Source: Prostheceraeus crozeri
Lineage: Eukaryota; Platyhelminthes; Polycladida; Euryleptidae
NCBI GenBank assembly: GCA_907163375.1
Contig: CAJQUW010009062.1
Span: forward strand, 202,501 to 266,500
Length of the DNA: 64,000 nt
Reading direction: 5' to 3'
Positions 35,301 to 47,200 of this stretch are shown one piece after another. Every line of letters begins with the position of its first letter. Within the stretch, counting starts at the first letter, position 1. A program made the position numbers and the translations under genes. Below the pieces are notes generated by a model. It did not search any database. It saw only the letters and a program-made list of their open reading frames with translations, and was not told the origin of the DNA.

Positions 35301-36664
35301 ATGTCTTCCTTCTAAGGCCTTCTATCAGGCCACACACTCATTTATGTGATCGAGACATCAGCCGCACAAAAGAAGTCGAAGAAGGGAACATACATATTGA
35401 TTGCTCTCAAGAATGGGTTGCAAGGATCTCTTCCGTCAATAGGTTTGAAGAACAGATGTTCTCAAAATTTCAAGAAGATTTCTGACCTTCCAATGAAGCG
35501 AGCAACGAAGATATGAGGTTTTCAAAACACAAGCTTTCTGATGACGATGAAAATCCGAGAAAGATGTTGCCTAAGGTCTCCAAGGATTTTGCTTCATAAT
35601 GCGAAATGTGCACTTAGATAGGACATATTTTACAAAGATAGAACAATTTTATATCAATCTAATAAAATTTTCTAATCTGACTTTAATCTCAATGTTCAAT
35701 TTTTATGCTGAAAGCTGTTATTTTTATGAAAGATAGTGGTCGCGTGCTAAAAAGTTAGTAGACGATGTGACTAAAGATTTTTTGAATTAAATAAATTGAG
35801 TTAGATGAAGGAATCAAATCAATACCGCTTCAAAAAACAGCCAATGGACGTGTACTGAAGTGGGGGAGCTTTGATAAATGTATTTTCACTATTTGTCAGT
35901 TTTGTTTTAAGTATAAGTACCTATAAGAGAATGTGCCGCATAAATTGGATTACATGTTTTTTTCATTTGGCCGCCTGTATGAGTTAATCTCATGCGTCCT
36001 TACCTTCGCTACTTGATCAACTAATAATTCATGCGCAGTTGCTCGTAACCTCTGATTTTCAGGGTACTAGCGTACATAGCTCTTGCACGATGATATTTCA
36101 AAACCTTTATTTTCCTCTACTGTAAAATTGCGAAAATGTGGCTTATCTCCTTATTCGCCCAAACACTACAATTTTCTGATTCAATGCACGTACAATTCTA
36201 CTTTCATACAAAATTTTGCGACTCATTTGTTTTCCAGCCAATGCATCTGTCAAAAAATTTACACGACACGAGACTAGTGTTGAATGTGTGACGAACACTA
36301 GATGATATGAGCGAAATAGATGATGTGACAGAACTTATGTGATCCATCTGGCAGTGATACATGACACAATCGGTCATAAAAGCGCTTTTTTCTAGTTATT
36401 GAAATCATCACATTGGTACTATCTTTGTTTTATGAACGCCACTGTGAATAGAATGTGCGGTGTCAGTGTAAATTTTCATATTGTTTCTGTTACTAATCTA
36501 TGAAGTGAAAGCCAACAAGCCATACAAGCTTGTCCTCGAATTCATGGATCCAAAAATGTTGAAGTAGGGCTGTCACTGCTTCCGTGATTCCGGGATCTCA
36601 CTACTTCCGTGATGTCTCCATTTCCACATACTCGTAGCGAAAATAAGAATGAATGTACACGTAC
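32374..36664. other. Long region without a recognised gene
   Basis: AT-rich DNA. A hammerhead-like core lies at 32505-32550. A 96-codon plus-strand frame at 33649-33939 (RRKKDFKFILDEQNYYNN...) and a 68-codon frame at 35279-35485 match nothing I know and lack clear splice sites. Nothing else is supported. Confidence 0.4.
32505..32550 (-). ncRNA. Hammerhead-ribozyme-like core, degenerate
   Basis: The minus strand reads GACCGTTAAGAAGGCGCTGG then ACGCCGAAAGCCCGTC. GGCG..CGCC forms a stem II with a five-base loop followed by GAAA, as in hammerheads carried by retroelements. The CTGATGA box would be GTTAAGA here, so activity is unlikely. The core recurs at 52642-52683. Confidence 0.3.
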
Positions 36665-38189
36665 AGTCCGGCAGCCAGAGCGAGTTTCTGCAAGGAACGA
36701 GGCCGAAAGTGAGACTCACAGAATGATGTTAACCCTATGCCTACTACAAATCTTCGTGTCTGTTGAGTTCTACTTGGTTCATCTTCTTGTGAGACACGAT
36801 CAAAGAAAAATACATGTTAATCCAATGGGACGGAGATTGATGTTTTTGGCAAAAATTAAATTTTCTATGTTTTCTCTGATTAAGCACAAACCACGAAGCT
36901 CAGAGTCATAATTTTTGACATGGTATGTTTTCAGGTAATTTCTTATCATGGTCATGCACCCACGTCTATGAAGCTGAACGCATTCAAATTTGGCAAGTTT
37001 CCTAAGGTCGGCAAACACAAGCATCTTGAGCAATTTAATTCATATTTTACCACATTCTCACATACATCATCGATCAGAAACATGACGATAACATATCCAA
37101 TCTGAGTGACCTGAAGACATTCCATGTCAAAAATTGTGACTCTTGGCTTAGTACGTACTCTCCTTGTCTTGACTTGACTTAATAATGCTTAGGCTACGAT
37201 CACCCCTTACTCCCACCAGTCTGTTCCAACGGCTCCAACTTCCCCTATTCTGGGCTTGACGTTCTAAGGTGCTGGTTGGCAGGCCCGTGTCCGTTCGTAT
37301 TTGGTCTCTCCATCTTTTCGCTGGTCTTCCGCGCGGTCTTGGGTTGGAGAAGTCCTGCCTGAATGCCCTTAACGGTCTTCTCGCTACTTGGCCAAACCAG
37401 CCTAGCCTTCTCTTCAGGATTACATCTACGATGGTGGTGTTCATGTGGAGGTTCCGTCTGATGGCTTCGTTCGGAATACGGTCTCGGATGCTGGTTCCAT
37501 AGATGGCACGTAGACACCTCATTTCGAAGACCTCCAGTTCACTTTTCAGTGTCCATGTCTCGCATGCGTAGATGGCTATAGGTATTATGAAGGATGTGTA
37601 CAGTCTTATCTTGAGAGTGCGGCTGATACGACGCTCGCTCCAGATTGATTTTCGTAGGCGGCCAAAAGCTTGTGAAGCTAGAGCTGTCCTTCTTATGATG
37701 TCGGACGAGGAATCAGGGACAATGCTGCCTAGAAAGATAAATTCGTCCACGCTTTCAACTGGAGTCCCGTTGATAATGATGCAATAATTGCTGGGTGACA
37801 TAACTTTGCATTTGTCGACGTTGTTCTTCATGCCCCACTTTTTACATGAATTTTCTAATTCTGTTGTGGGAAGCTTAAACTTGTTGAAGATTGCTGAGAT
37901 AATAGTAGTATCATCAGCGTAGCAGATGTTGAAAGAAGAAGAGCTGCTTAGGTAACTTATCATAGGTATTACTTTCCTTGTAATCATAGGAAATTTCATT
38001 TCTGCCAAAAGCGTCTATCTGTGTCCCATGGATTAACATGTGCTTTTCTTTAATCGTGTCTGACAAGAAGATGAACCCCCTAAAAATCGGCAGGCGCGCC
38101 GACTCGTAGTAGGCATCGGGTGCTCATCATTCTGTGAAATCAGATTTTCAGTCTCATTCCGAGCAGAAATTCGCTCTGGCTGCCGGACT
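36665..38189. mobile_element. Foldback element family A, copy 2, split by a LINE
   Basis: It starts AGTCCGGCAGCCAGAGCGAG and ends with the reverse complement (..CTCTGGCTGCCGGACT). The left arm matches 10912-11200 and the right arm matches 11400-11636. Between ~37150 and ~37985 a LINE fragment replaces the expected centre. Confidence 0.75.
37148..37985 (-). mobile_element. LINE fragment (RT palm to C-terminus), second family
   Basis: A single open frame of about 280 codons encodes the C-terminal half of a non-LTR reverse transcriptase: the catalytic CYADDTTIIS, VDKCKVMSPS and FIFLGSIV (primer grip region), then the thumb and the C-terminal FEMRCLRAIYGTSIRDRIPN, RRLGWFGQVARRPL and RPRGRPAKRWRDQI. 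The 5' part with endonuclease and RT fingers is absent. The first few codons belong to the foldback element in which it sits. The frame is unbroken, so the insertion is relatively young. The family differs from the LINE at 3323-4568. Confidence 0.88.
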
Positions 38190-39499
38190 AATAGTCACAT
38201 TCAGAAATAATCATTTTGTTAGTGATATCCAACAATGATGTCCGCAAAATATCCATTCAGTGGACTTCCCTTTGCCAGTCCATCTTCCTGAATATGCGAC
38301 TTTCCATCAAAGACAAAGGTGCTCATGACGGTTTAAAACAATCCTCGAAGATCGTCTTCTGAAATTGGCTACTCAGCTAGAGTCAATTTAGGTCTTGTAC
38401 AGAGCCATGTGTCGTATATATTGTCAATCGTTTCACGTAAAGGAATGTTAGTGAAGAGACTGGATATGGCGAACGAATTCATACCAAGTCGACAGAGTCA
38501 AACTTGAATTACACCACGTGATCTCTAAACTCGAACGAGTTTCTGATGGCTGTGGATGTAAACATCGAAACAGTGGGTTTTCTCATCAAGATATTTCGCC
38601 AATGTAATAATCATCGAGATTATTGGTCAAAGCAGACAGTCTGGTTTGTGGAACTTAGGGAGACCATACATGCGCGGGATTGTGGAACATGGTAGAGCAA
38701 TCTTGATCCTCTTTAGGTAACTCTCCCGCCTCCATGAGTGGTTTCACTAGCTGTAGTAGCTGTTTATGACCCTTGCAATCATTCCAATCGATATCCCACT
38801 GAGTGACTGGAATTTTCTTTCATCACATAAATGCGTGCGGAAGGAGTTTGTTTTTAAGTAAAGAAAATAAAAATATACTCATAATATAATGCATTATCTT
38901 AAGCACTTTCGATGACTCTAATCATAAGATAACGTCCTGATACAAAAGGATTCAAAATAATCTTACACTGAAAGTTATAGACATTCAAAATACATAGCTA
39001 TGAAAAGATTAAGCTAGTAAAAAATATGTATGCATACTTAATTGTTGTTTTTAATTTATCGCTTCTTTCATTTGACTTTATCTTCTTTTGTTTAATTCCG
39101 TCCACCTACATATCGCGTGCAAGTGTCAAGTTTTATTATCATTTATCACTTGTCCATTCCGTCCGCTCTTCGGCGATACATGACATCTGCTCGCGCTATC
39201 ACGTTGTAATGTAATTTTCAATCTGACGTGATTCTCTAAGAGATGCAGCGAGACTAAGAATATATAGATGCTAGATATATGTGTTGCTGCAGATTCACGC
39301 TCACGAAAAGTGTGATATTTAGGCTATAACCAGCACTTGATCTTAGAATCTCAAGGAGCTCTTCGAACAACGTTGGATTGGATATGGTCTGCTCTTTTTA
39401 GAGGTTGGTTAATTCTTCAGGTCATGTCCAATGGCCTACACGTTATTCGCTTTCACATTTCCGAAAATTCTAATCTAATATTTTCAAAGAAAGTGGTGA
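38190..39499. other. No gene recognised
   Basis: AT-rich sequence between two LINE fragments. Confidence 0.4.
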
Positions 39500-40080
39500 A
39501 TGGTCATTGGGCATGCATGGACCTTTTTGAGCTCAAATTCAATTTTCCTGGTCTCAGATTGCAGAATGAATACGATTTCGTAAGTCTTCGGCTTGACCCA
39601 ACCCAGATTCGCAACTCAGTCTTGCGGTTTCTTGCACAGGTGGCGAGTTGTCTCATTGTTAGCCCCGTCCATTGCTTGATGTCGTCCAGCCACACAATTC
39701 GCTGTCGTCCTCTCACTCTCTTCCCCTCGATCTTCCCAGTCAGTATCAGCGGTATTACGCGCCCAAACAATGCAGCTTTGCTGTGGCGATCTTAGGGAAC
39801 AATGTAATCTCTCCCTATCTCCGTCAGAATTGACGCATTCATTCTTCTCGCTGTCCATGGAATACGGAGTAGTCGCCGGTAACACCACATCTCGAACGCT
39901 ATTACAGATTTGGTAGTTGCAGCGGTAAAGGTCCATGTGTCTGACCCGTATCGAAGGACAGACCAGATGTAACACTCCACAAAACGTATTCTGGTTTGGA
40001 TGTTGAACTTCTTGTTTGTTCACAACTTCTTCATTTTCATATATTGAGCTTTGGCTATCACAAGTCGCCTCTTGATTGTG
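39500..40080 (-). mobile_element. LINE C-terminal fragment, third family
   Basis: The minus strand reads MECYIWSVLRYGSDTWTFTA then AFEMWCYRRLLRIPWTARRM. After a frameshift it continues LILTGKIEGKRVRGRQRIVW and DDIKQWTGLTMRQLATCARN. This is the typical C-terminal end of RTE-like or related non-LTR retrotransposons (WSVLLYGCETWT..EMWCYRRMLRISW..GKIEGKRGRGR). The reverse transcriptase core is missing, and the piece is frameshifted and older than the one at 37148-37985. Confidence 0.8.
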
Positions 40081-40346
40081 AATATATATGACAAATGTTA
40101 TTAGTCTGGAAATCATACGTAAAAATGGAAATCGAATTGAAAAAAATTGCATTCAGTATTAGATTCTTTCATTCATGCATGTATATATGTCAAAAAATAA
40201 CAAAAGTAGCGAACTGTGGTGATAATAGTTGCTGGTACATACAGGTTTAATGTTGATACTACTGCAGGTCAACCAGAAAATCAGAGCGACTGGATGTACA
40301 CTAGAGGATCTATTTCCGTAGCGATTAACTATATTTTCGTATTGGT

Positions 40347-40507
40347 GGTCTCCGTGACACAGTGGTTTAGTGCTTGGCCTAGCGATCCTCTGGTCCAGAG
40401 GTCGTCAGGAAGGGCATCCGGTCTAAAAAGATCACGACGCTCCAGCAAGTCTGACTAAATTCAACACGGTCCAAGCCCCCAGTATGGGGAAGTAGTGACG
40501 TTCAAAC
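40347..40507 (+). repeat. tRNA-derived SINE family S1, copy 1
   Basis: It begins GGTCTCCGTGACACAGTGG (box A GTGACACAGTGG). Box B is lost by a small deletion after CCAGAGGTCG. The body matches the other copies: AGGAAGGGCATCCGGTCTAA, CCAAGCCCCCAGTATGGGG, AAGTAGTGACGTT. Copies also lie at 53717-53920 and 54829-55010. Confidence 0.85.
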
Positions 40508-40817
40508 ATTCACTGATCATTCATCAACCATAAAATTACTATTCTGAAATCTGGAATTTCTATATTGCGATTGTAATTTCAAGAACCAGAATAATCATTT
40601 TTTTATTTTCGAAATGATCAATTATGTTCGAAAACGCCGTTAAGTGAAGTTATTAATTGATCACACATAGGCCATCTGATTTTTCCGACAACTACTTTTC
40701 TGCTCTCATAGTACTTGTATTTAAGCACTGGTTCGAATTGATGACTGAATTTGTGATTACTCGTATGCAATGTTCAACTATGATGAGACTAAATACATCT
40801 TCCTTTCAGGTTATAGA

Positions 40818-41258
40818 ATGTCTCTTCCGTGGGAAACAGCTCAGAAAGAAAATAGGAGAGAACTAGTACTTCATGGAGCATCTAGTTCTAAACTTCTAAA
40901 AGACAGTGGTGGTGATCTTCCTGAATTGATATGGCAACTGCAACAACTTAATTTTCTTGAAGCTTCTAGTATTGGCATCGAACGAATTTCTCAAGATATT
41001 TCAAAGTTAAACCTGCTGACAAGATTGTGTTTACGTGACAACAAATTAGAAAGTTTGCCTACAGAAATGAATTGCTTGCAGAAACTGACACAGCTAGATG
41101 TGTCTGGAAACAAAATACAGATGATTGACAAATCGATGATAGATTCATGGAAAAGTTTGTCCAACATGAATTTAAGTGGAAACGAATTAGTCTCACTACC
41201 GTCTTTCGAAGCGCTTGTCAACCTTCAATATGTCAACGTAGCAAGTAACAAACTACAG
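40818..41258 (+). CDS. LRRC47: LRRC47 coding exon 1
   Basis: It encodes residues 1-147, the N-terminal helix and the first leucine-rich repeats. It ends ACTACAG|gtatgt at phase 0. The acceptor catcttcctttcag lies at 40796-40809, so a non-coding leader is spliced on ahead of the ATG. Confidence 0.93.
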
Positions 41259-44200
41259 GTATGTGTCAGGATGATCCAACTTGTTTTTGACAGCTTAGTG
41301 TTCAAATTTATTTAAAGATATTTGAAGATGGCCACAGAAAATTTCAAAAGAAACGAATGTGGTGTTGAACGTGATGACTTCGAAGACGTAGGAAGAATAA
41401 ATCAAGATAAAATTTGATGACATCGACATTACAATCATGCCTGAGATTCTTTCAAAATTCTGAAAATTCTAGAGGATTACTGCAATATTTAAGTTAGATT
41501 GTATAGCATGAAAATTAGCGGATTGTTTCATATGCTCTTAATACTTAAGTTCAGCCGTCACATTTTATCATCAGCATACATCTCTGCGTTCTTGACTTAA
41601 CAATTCTCGTAATTCATCGAGAATTTACTGCTGGGAGTTGACTGCTAGTATGCTCTGTATATCTACTTCATATAATTACATTCACAATTCTTTTTGTTAC
41701 TTCAGGTTTTCAAACCAAACATAGTTGTCAATGTCACATTCAAAATTATGACTACTTTGATATTGAATTGTGTAGAATGCAATTTGATTAAGAATGCCTT
41801 AAAAATGACTAACATGCTTTTATTTTGTATTTCAGGCATTGCCGGATGGTCTTTCGAATGCACAAAACATACTCGTTGTGGAAGCTCAGTGCAACGAGTT
41901 GGCAGTCTTATCCGATGAAGTAACAAAACTTCCTCATCTGAAACAGTTATTCGTGTACACAAACAAGCTGACTGAAATGCCACCGGCTCTTCACAAGTGT
42001 TCTAAATTGAAGGATTTAAAAGCTGGTGGGAATCTGTTCACCGATAAACGTCTACGAAAAATGACAGAAGACAGCAAGACCTCCTCCTCAGCTATTTTGG
42101 AATATTTGCGCAAGCAAGATGGTGCTTCTGGTAAAGGCAAAGGGAAAGGCAAGGGGAAGGGTCGTACGAGAACATCCTCCAGCAGATGTAGCGTTGATGA
42201 TGAGGGCGATGTGGAGGATGAGATCGGAAATAAGAGAGTTATTGAAATTCGAAGACCTGGAGATGATGCTGTTGTAGTAGAAGTATCTCCCGGAGCGTTG
42301 AATCTTCGGCCATACCTAGTTTGTGCTGTCGTTCGAGGCATTCAGCTTACTGAAGATCGATGCCGTGCGTTCATCAAGTTTCAAGAAAGTCTGCATAGTT
42401 CCATATGCAAAAATCGACAATCAGCTGTTATTGGCGTTCATGACTGGAAGTTGATAACTTTACCTCTGAAATTCACGTCTGCCGACTCTCGAGATCTACG
42501 AGTAAGTTATCTGTCGCAATTGATGCCGCATTGATGTTTGTAGACAAAAATTCAATTTATGAGAAGTTTGTGCTCCTTTCAAGGGTTTTAAAACCATGAT
42601 GTTTGATGTTTTTAAGAAGAAACCCTTGTGTTTTTCAACGCTTTCTTTTGATTCCAAACTTAGCCATTAAATGAATCAACAGTTCAATTAAATGATTCAA
42701 ACCAAAAAGTTGTTTCGTTTGAATTTTGAGCAGCTGCAATGCTGATAACATTGTATTCGTAAATGTGCCGTAAGTTTGCATCATGCTACTTGTATACGAC
42801 ATGGCGTAACCGGCAAGTTCCTGAACTGATTCAGCATCTTTCAACATGATTTTTTCAATATTTCATTTTGTAGTCATGCATGGATGTATGCGTATAATTA
42901 TGTGTCTTATCAGTTCCCAACCTTTTGTTTCTAATGTTTCAACTGTTCTCATCACTTTTCACATTCAAAGCGAGCTTCTTAAAATAGTTCGCGCATTTTT
43001 TACTTATCTCTGCCCCACCCAAAGCACAGAGCCATACTAGGGGCATAGGGGTGGGCGGCCTTCGCACACTCTCAACTCTCGCCAGGTTAGGGCTCTAGTA
43101 CCTCTAGTACAGTGGTTCCCAACCTATGGGTAAATTATCCCACCGGGGTAGTCCGCCAATTTTCTCGGGGTAATGGGAACACATCTCAAAGTTATGCAGA
43201 TCTTTCTTAGACTACGTTTCTATAGGATGCAGGGGTCCAACGCCTGCATAAATTTACGCAGCTGTGTAAATCGCGATATTTATGTGTAAATGGGGGAAGA
43301 AATGAAAGCGCTGTTTAAATTGAATTATTGATGATTCTTGTCTATTTCATAACCCTTAAGTGACGCCAACTTTAAGCAATGATCCTGATTGCACTGTTTC
43401 TTCACTTCTAGAAATCGAACTTGATCTGATGTACTGCTTGTATAATTAGAATATTACATGTATAAAGCTTAATGAGGCATAGCATTGTTTTCATGCATAA
43501 AGCTTGATGTGGTATAGTACTTAGTGTAAAACCAATAGTACAGACTAACACACGATATTGACTAGCGTAATTATCTGACAAAATTTCAGCTTCGAATCAA
43601 CATATCCTTATACACGTTTAGTTTGCATGTGTGCTTTTGCAACCATCGCAATCTTCTTTCAAACAGTCGCAATTCATGAGATAGCGATAGTTAGAAATCA
43701 AAATAGAGGAAAGAAGCGGAACAGCCAATCCCCTGCAAGTTCCCACAGGTTCCCTTACCTTTATATTTCCAATACAGTAATTACAACAAATCTTGCCCAG
43801 CACATGGGTCACTGAATTGTACACTGCTGGAACGAACATACGATCGATAACTAGGTGCTTGTTTCTGATTGGTTGCTGAGTTGACTGCATCCTTCCAAGG
43901 CGGGCGGAACTTCGGGTGTTAGTTCCGTAAGGGGTATTGAGCGGTTACACTTTCATTGAATGTAATTGGCTCGGTAGTCTCCTCTGGATGGATGATCTCC
44001 ATTGTGCTAGGTTGAGTCTGGATAATATGTAGATCATTGAAGGTGTTTTTCGATACTTCTTAGATGCACCCCGCAAACGCGTCTTAACCTCCTTGAACGG
44101 GTTGAGAAACGTGTCAAGAATCTTAAGGGCGAAAAACTTTTTCGAAAGGCTCGAAAGGCTTTTTTGTTCCTACGGCACAGCTCTGGAATCAGCTTCCCCT

Positions 44201-47200
44201 GACCAATACAATCTTGATGCTTTCAACAGGCGTGCGAACAGGCTTCGGATGGGGACAGTTTAATCAGGTTAGAAGATGTTTTTCCTTGTTTATATTTTAA
44301 ATAAAACAATTCGTTACTTTTTCATTGAGTAACCCCTAGCTTCGTTCATGGCTCATAGCTTTGCTAGGGGTGAAAATTCTGTAAAAAAAAGAACACTTCG
44401 ATAGGGAACTGTCGAACGAACGATGCTTCTTCATCTACGTGGAACACAGAATTAGATTCATCTGCGCGCGCTTCGGTTTCCTAGAAAGGAAGGGCTATAT
44501 GTAGCCTTAAAATCGAAATGGCACATCCACATAATTAAATATTTTGTTTATCTGCTTCGGTTTGCTAGAAGTGTGATTAATACGAAATCGACAGCACATT
44601 GAGGAACCTATTAGGTGGGCAAAAAGGAATTCCTAATACCTTACAGAGATAGGAGAAAAAGTCGTGCGTCGCTTGCGGATTAATGTGAGTTCCAGCAAAG
44701 TGCTTCGATTGCCAAAATTCCTTCAGATTCGAAGAATTCAGAATTCATTGCCCACACGTTTTCTCCATAATATTGACCCTACCGATCATTATTAAAGAAA
44801 GTAGCAGGCGTACGAAAATTAGTTCACTTGATGATTTCACATCCTCTCCTCAGCATTTCTCACTGTATAGTGCATAAACTGAATCGGATGCTGGCCAAGA
44901 CAGCGATATGTGTTTTGGTGTGTGCTAAGTGATATCACAGCACGTACGCATCTCTCACTATCTCTGGTGTCCTCTGCTGACAGCTTATTGTTTGCCATTT
45001 CCAATAGCAAGCGATAGACGAATTATTCATTCGAGAAGGATCACGTTGTCTAATTCTGTGATGTGCCCACATAATTAGATTCATCTGCGCGCGCTTCGGT
45101 TTCCTAGAAAGGAGGGGTTATACGTAGCCTTAATATCGAAATGGTACATCACAGAATTTTGCGCAATGATCTGAATTCTTCGAATCTGAAGGAATTTTGT
45201 CAATCGAAGCACTTTGCTGGAACTCACATTAATCCGCAAGCGACGCACAACTTTTTCTCCTATCTCTGTAAGGTATTAGGAATTCCTTTTTGCCCACTTA
45301 ATAGGTTCCTCGATGTGCTGTCGATTTCGTATTAATCACACTTCTAGCAAACCGAAGCAGATAAGCAAAATACATATTTAATTCTTGTGACGTGGAATGT
45401 CGATAAAAACTTGAATCACAAATAGGTGCTGAGTTAACTAAACGACGTCAACATCCTTCATACCACCTTCCTACAAACAGGAATCAATCAAAAGATGTCT
45501 CAAGGATTCATGGCGTATCTTCAAATTTCAACTTCGGACTTGTGTTTAATGAATTATGACGTTGTGGATTAAGCTATCCCTTAGAAGAAAATGAACACAT
45601 CGGAGTGAACATTCAGGAACATATCTGTCCGAAATTGTTTCACTAAAAAAATGTTTTGCGTTCTACATGTATAATGAATTTCACAAAGAGCTTAGAAGCC
45701 TGCAATTATGCGTATTTTTGCGTCGTATTGAACTAATATCAATGTTGGTAGAGTACCAATCAATATTCTGGATCTGCTTTCCACAATTAATGAGATTGAA
45801 TATAATTTCGGTTGACTCTTGTCTAATACTTAAATGAGAAAAATCTACAAAAAGGCAACTACTTAAGGAGCAATCGAAAGAAACGCTATCAGAGAACAAC
45901 AAAAATCATTTTTCGCAATTGTGTCCAGATTAAGAACGAAATTTCCGTTGACATCGTGAAAGCCAGGGGCGTTGAGCTGATCAACTATTTAAGCGTTTTT
46001 CCATCACAGGCATTATAAATTCTCATACATGTTCAGCACTTCGTATATTGAATGATTAATTGCATACGTAATTCATTCGTGATTGCATTATAAATTCGTT
46101 TAATCCAAACATGAAAGTCGTAATCACATTGAAATTCTCTCTATGCACACGCTGCTTTCATTCACCACATATGCGAATAGTGTACCTGCGTAAATTTCCT
46201 CGGCCTGCGTAAAAAATGGAAATTTGCCGCGTAGGACCACTGATAGGATGTTCACTTGTAGCGATGTGGTCGTGTGTACTTTTTCCCTGTTCCATTTGTT
46301 CCGCGGTTAGATGCGAAGATGCACGATTCCATAGCGTAAAGTATTCGCTATTCACGATTTCAAGCTACACGAACACGCTGAGTTAGTACTTGTGCCTTGA
46401 AATTTTAAGCCATGTGATAAAAATCAGAAATTTGACATTTGTGAAGTTCTAAATAATTCGATAGTGATGTTAGTCCTACGTGGGGGTAATGAGACAATTT
46501 CAAAGAGTAGTATATGTAACAAATCATACAAGGTTGGAAACCACTGCCCTAGTGCTACAGAGCGGTGGTGCCTCCCAAACTCGAACCCTGGAGCTTCTGC
46601 ACCACCTGCTGTCCACCTACATCCATGCTGTTGTAGAAGCAACAATGCCCTCGAGCATCTGACCTTCAAATGTAATTTTGTGTGTTGTCTGTTACTTGTT
46701 TACTAGAACTGTGGTCTATGTGGTGTAGTCACTGAAATCCCACTTTTTGCTTTGTTTAAGTTAGTGAGATTGTAATGGACAGCGGTTTGTTGATGTTCAT
46801 ATCAGCCGTTAATTTAGGCACCAATTTAGGTCAAGGTTGCTAGATTTTAAGAAGAATCAAATTCCTGAAACATGCAGCAGTTGTAGATTCTTGTCGTTAG
46901 ACGATCTATTGTAAGTTATTTCATCAAGGATCTGCACGTCTTCCAAGTTCTACTAATTGCTTCCTCTTCTTGTCAGGCAGGATCAAAGATAAACACATGT
47001 AAATCCAATGGGACGCAGATTGCAGTTTTTGGTTAAAATGAAATTTCCTATGTTTTCTCTGATTAGGCGAAAATTACTAAGCCCAGAGTCATAAGTTTTG
47101 ACATGGACTCAGGTCATTTCCTACCATATTCATGTACTTCTACCTATGAAGCTAAGCACATTCAGATTTGGCAAGCCTCTTGATGTCGCCAAACACAAGC

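Larger units (their letters stand above)
43110..46546. mobile_element. hAT-like element with nested repeats
   Basis: The left end CAGTGGTTCCCAACC and the right end GGTTGGAAACCACTG are 15-bp inverted repeats with one mismatch, of the well-known hAT type. The flanks CTCTAGTA (43102-43109) and CCCTAGTG (46547-46554) match at 6 of 8 bases, a decayed 8-bp duplication, and the interrupted tRNA-derived repeat resumes beyond it. Inside are repeat D, a LINE 3' end and a family C element. No transposase is recognisable. It lies in the second LRRC47 intron. Confidence 0.65.

Noticed and set aside
39337-39795. 152-codon plus-strand frame
   Set aside because: It lies antisense to a recognisable LINE C-terminal fragment.
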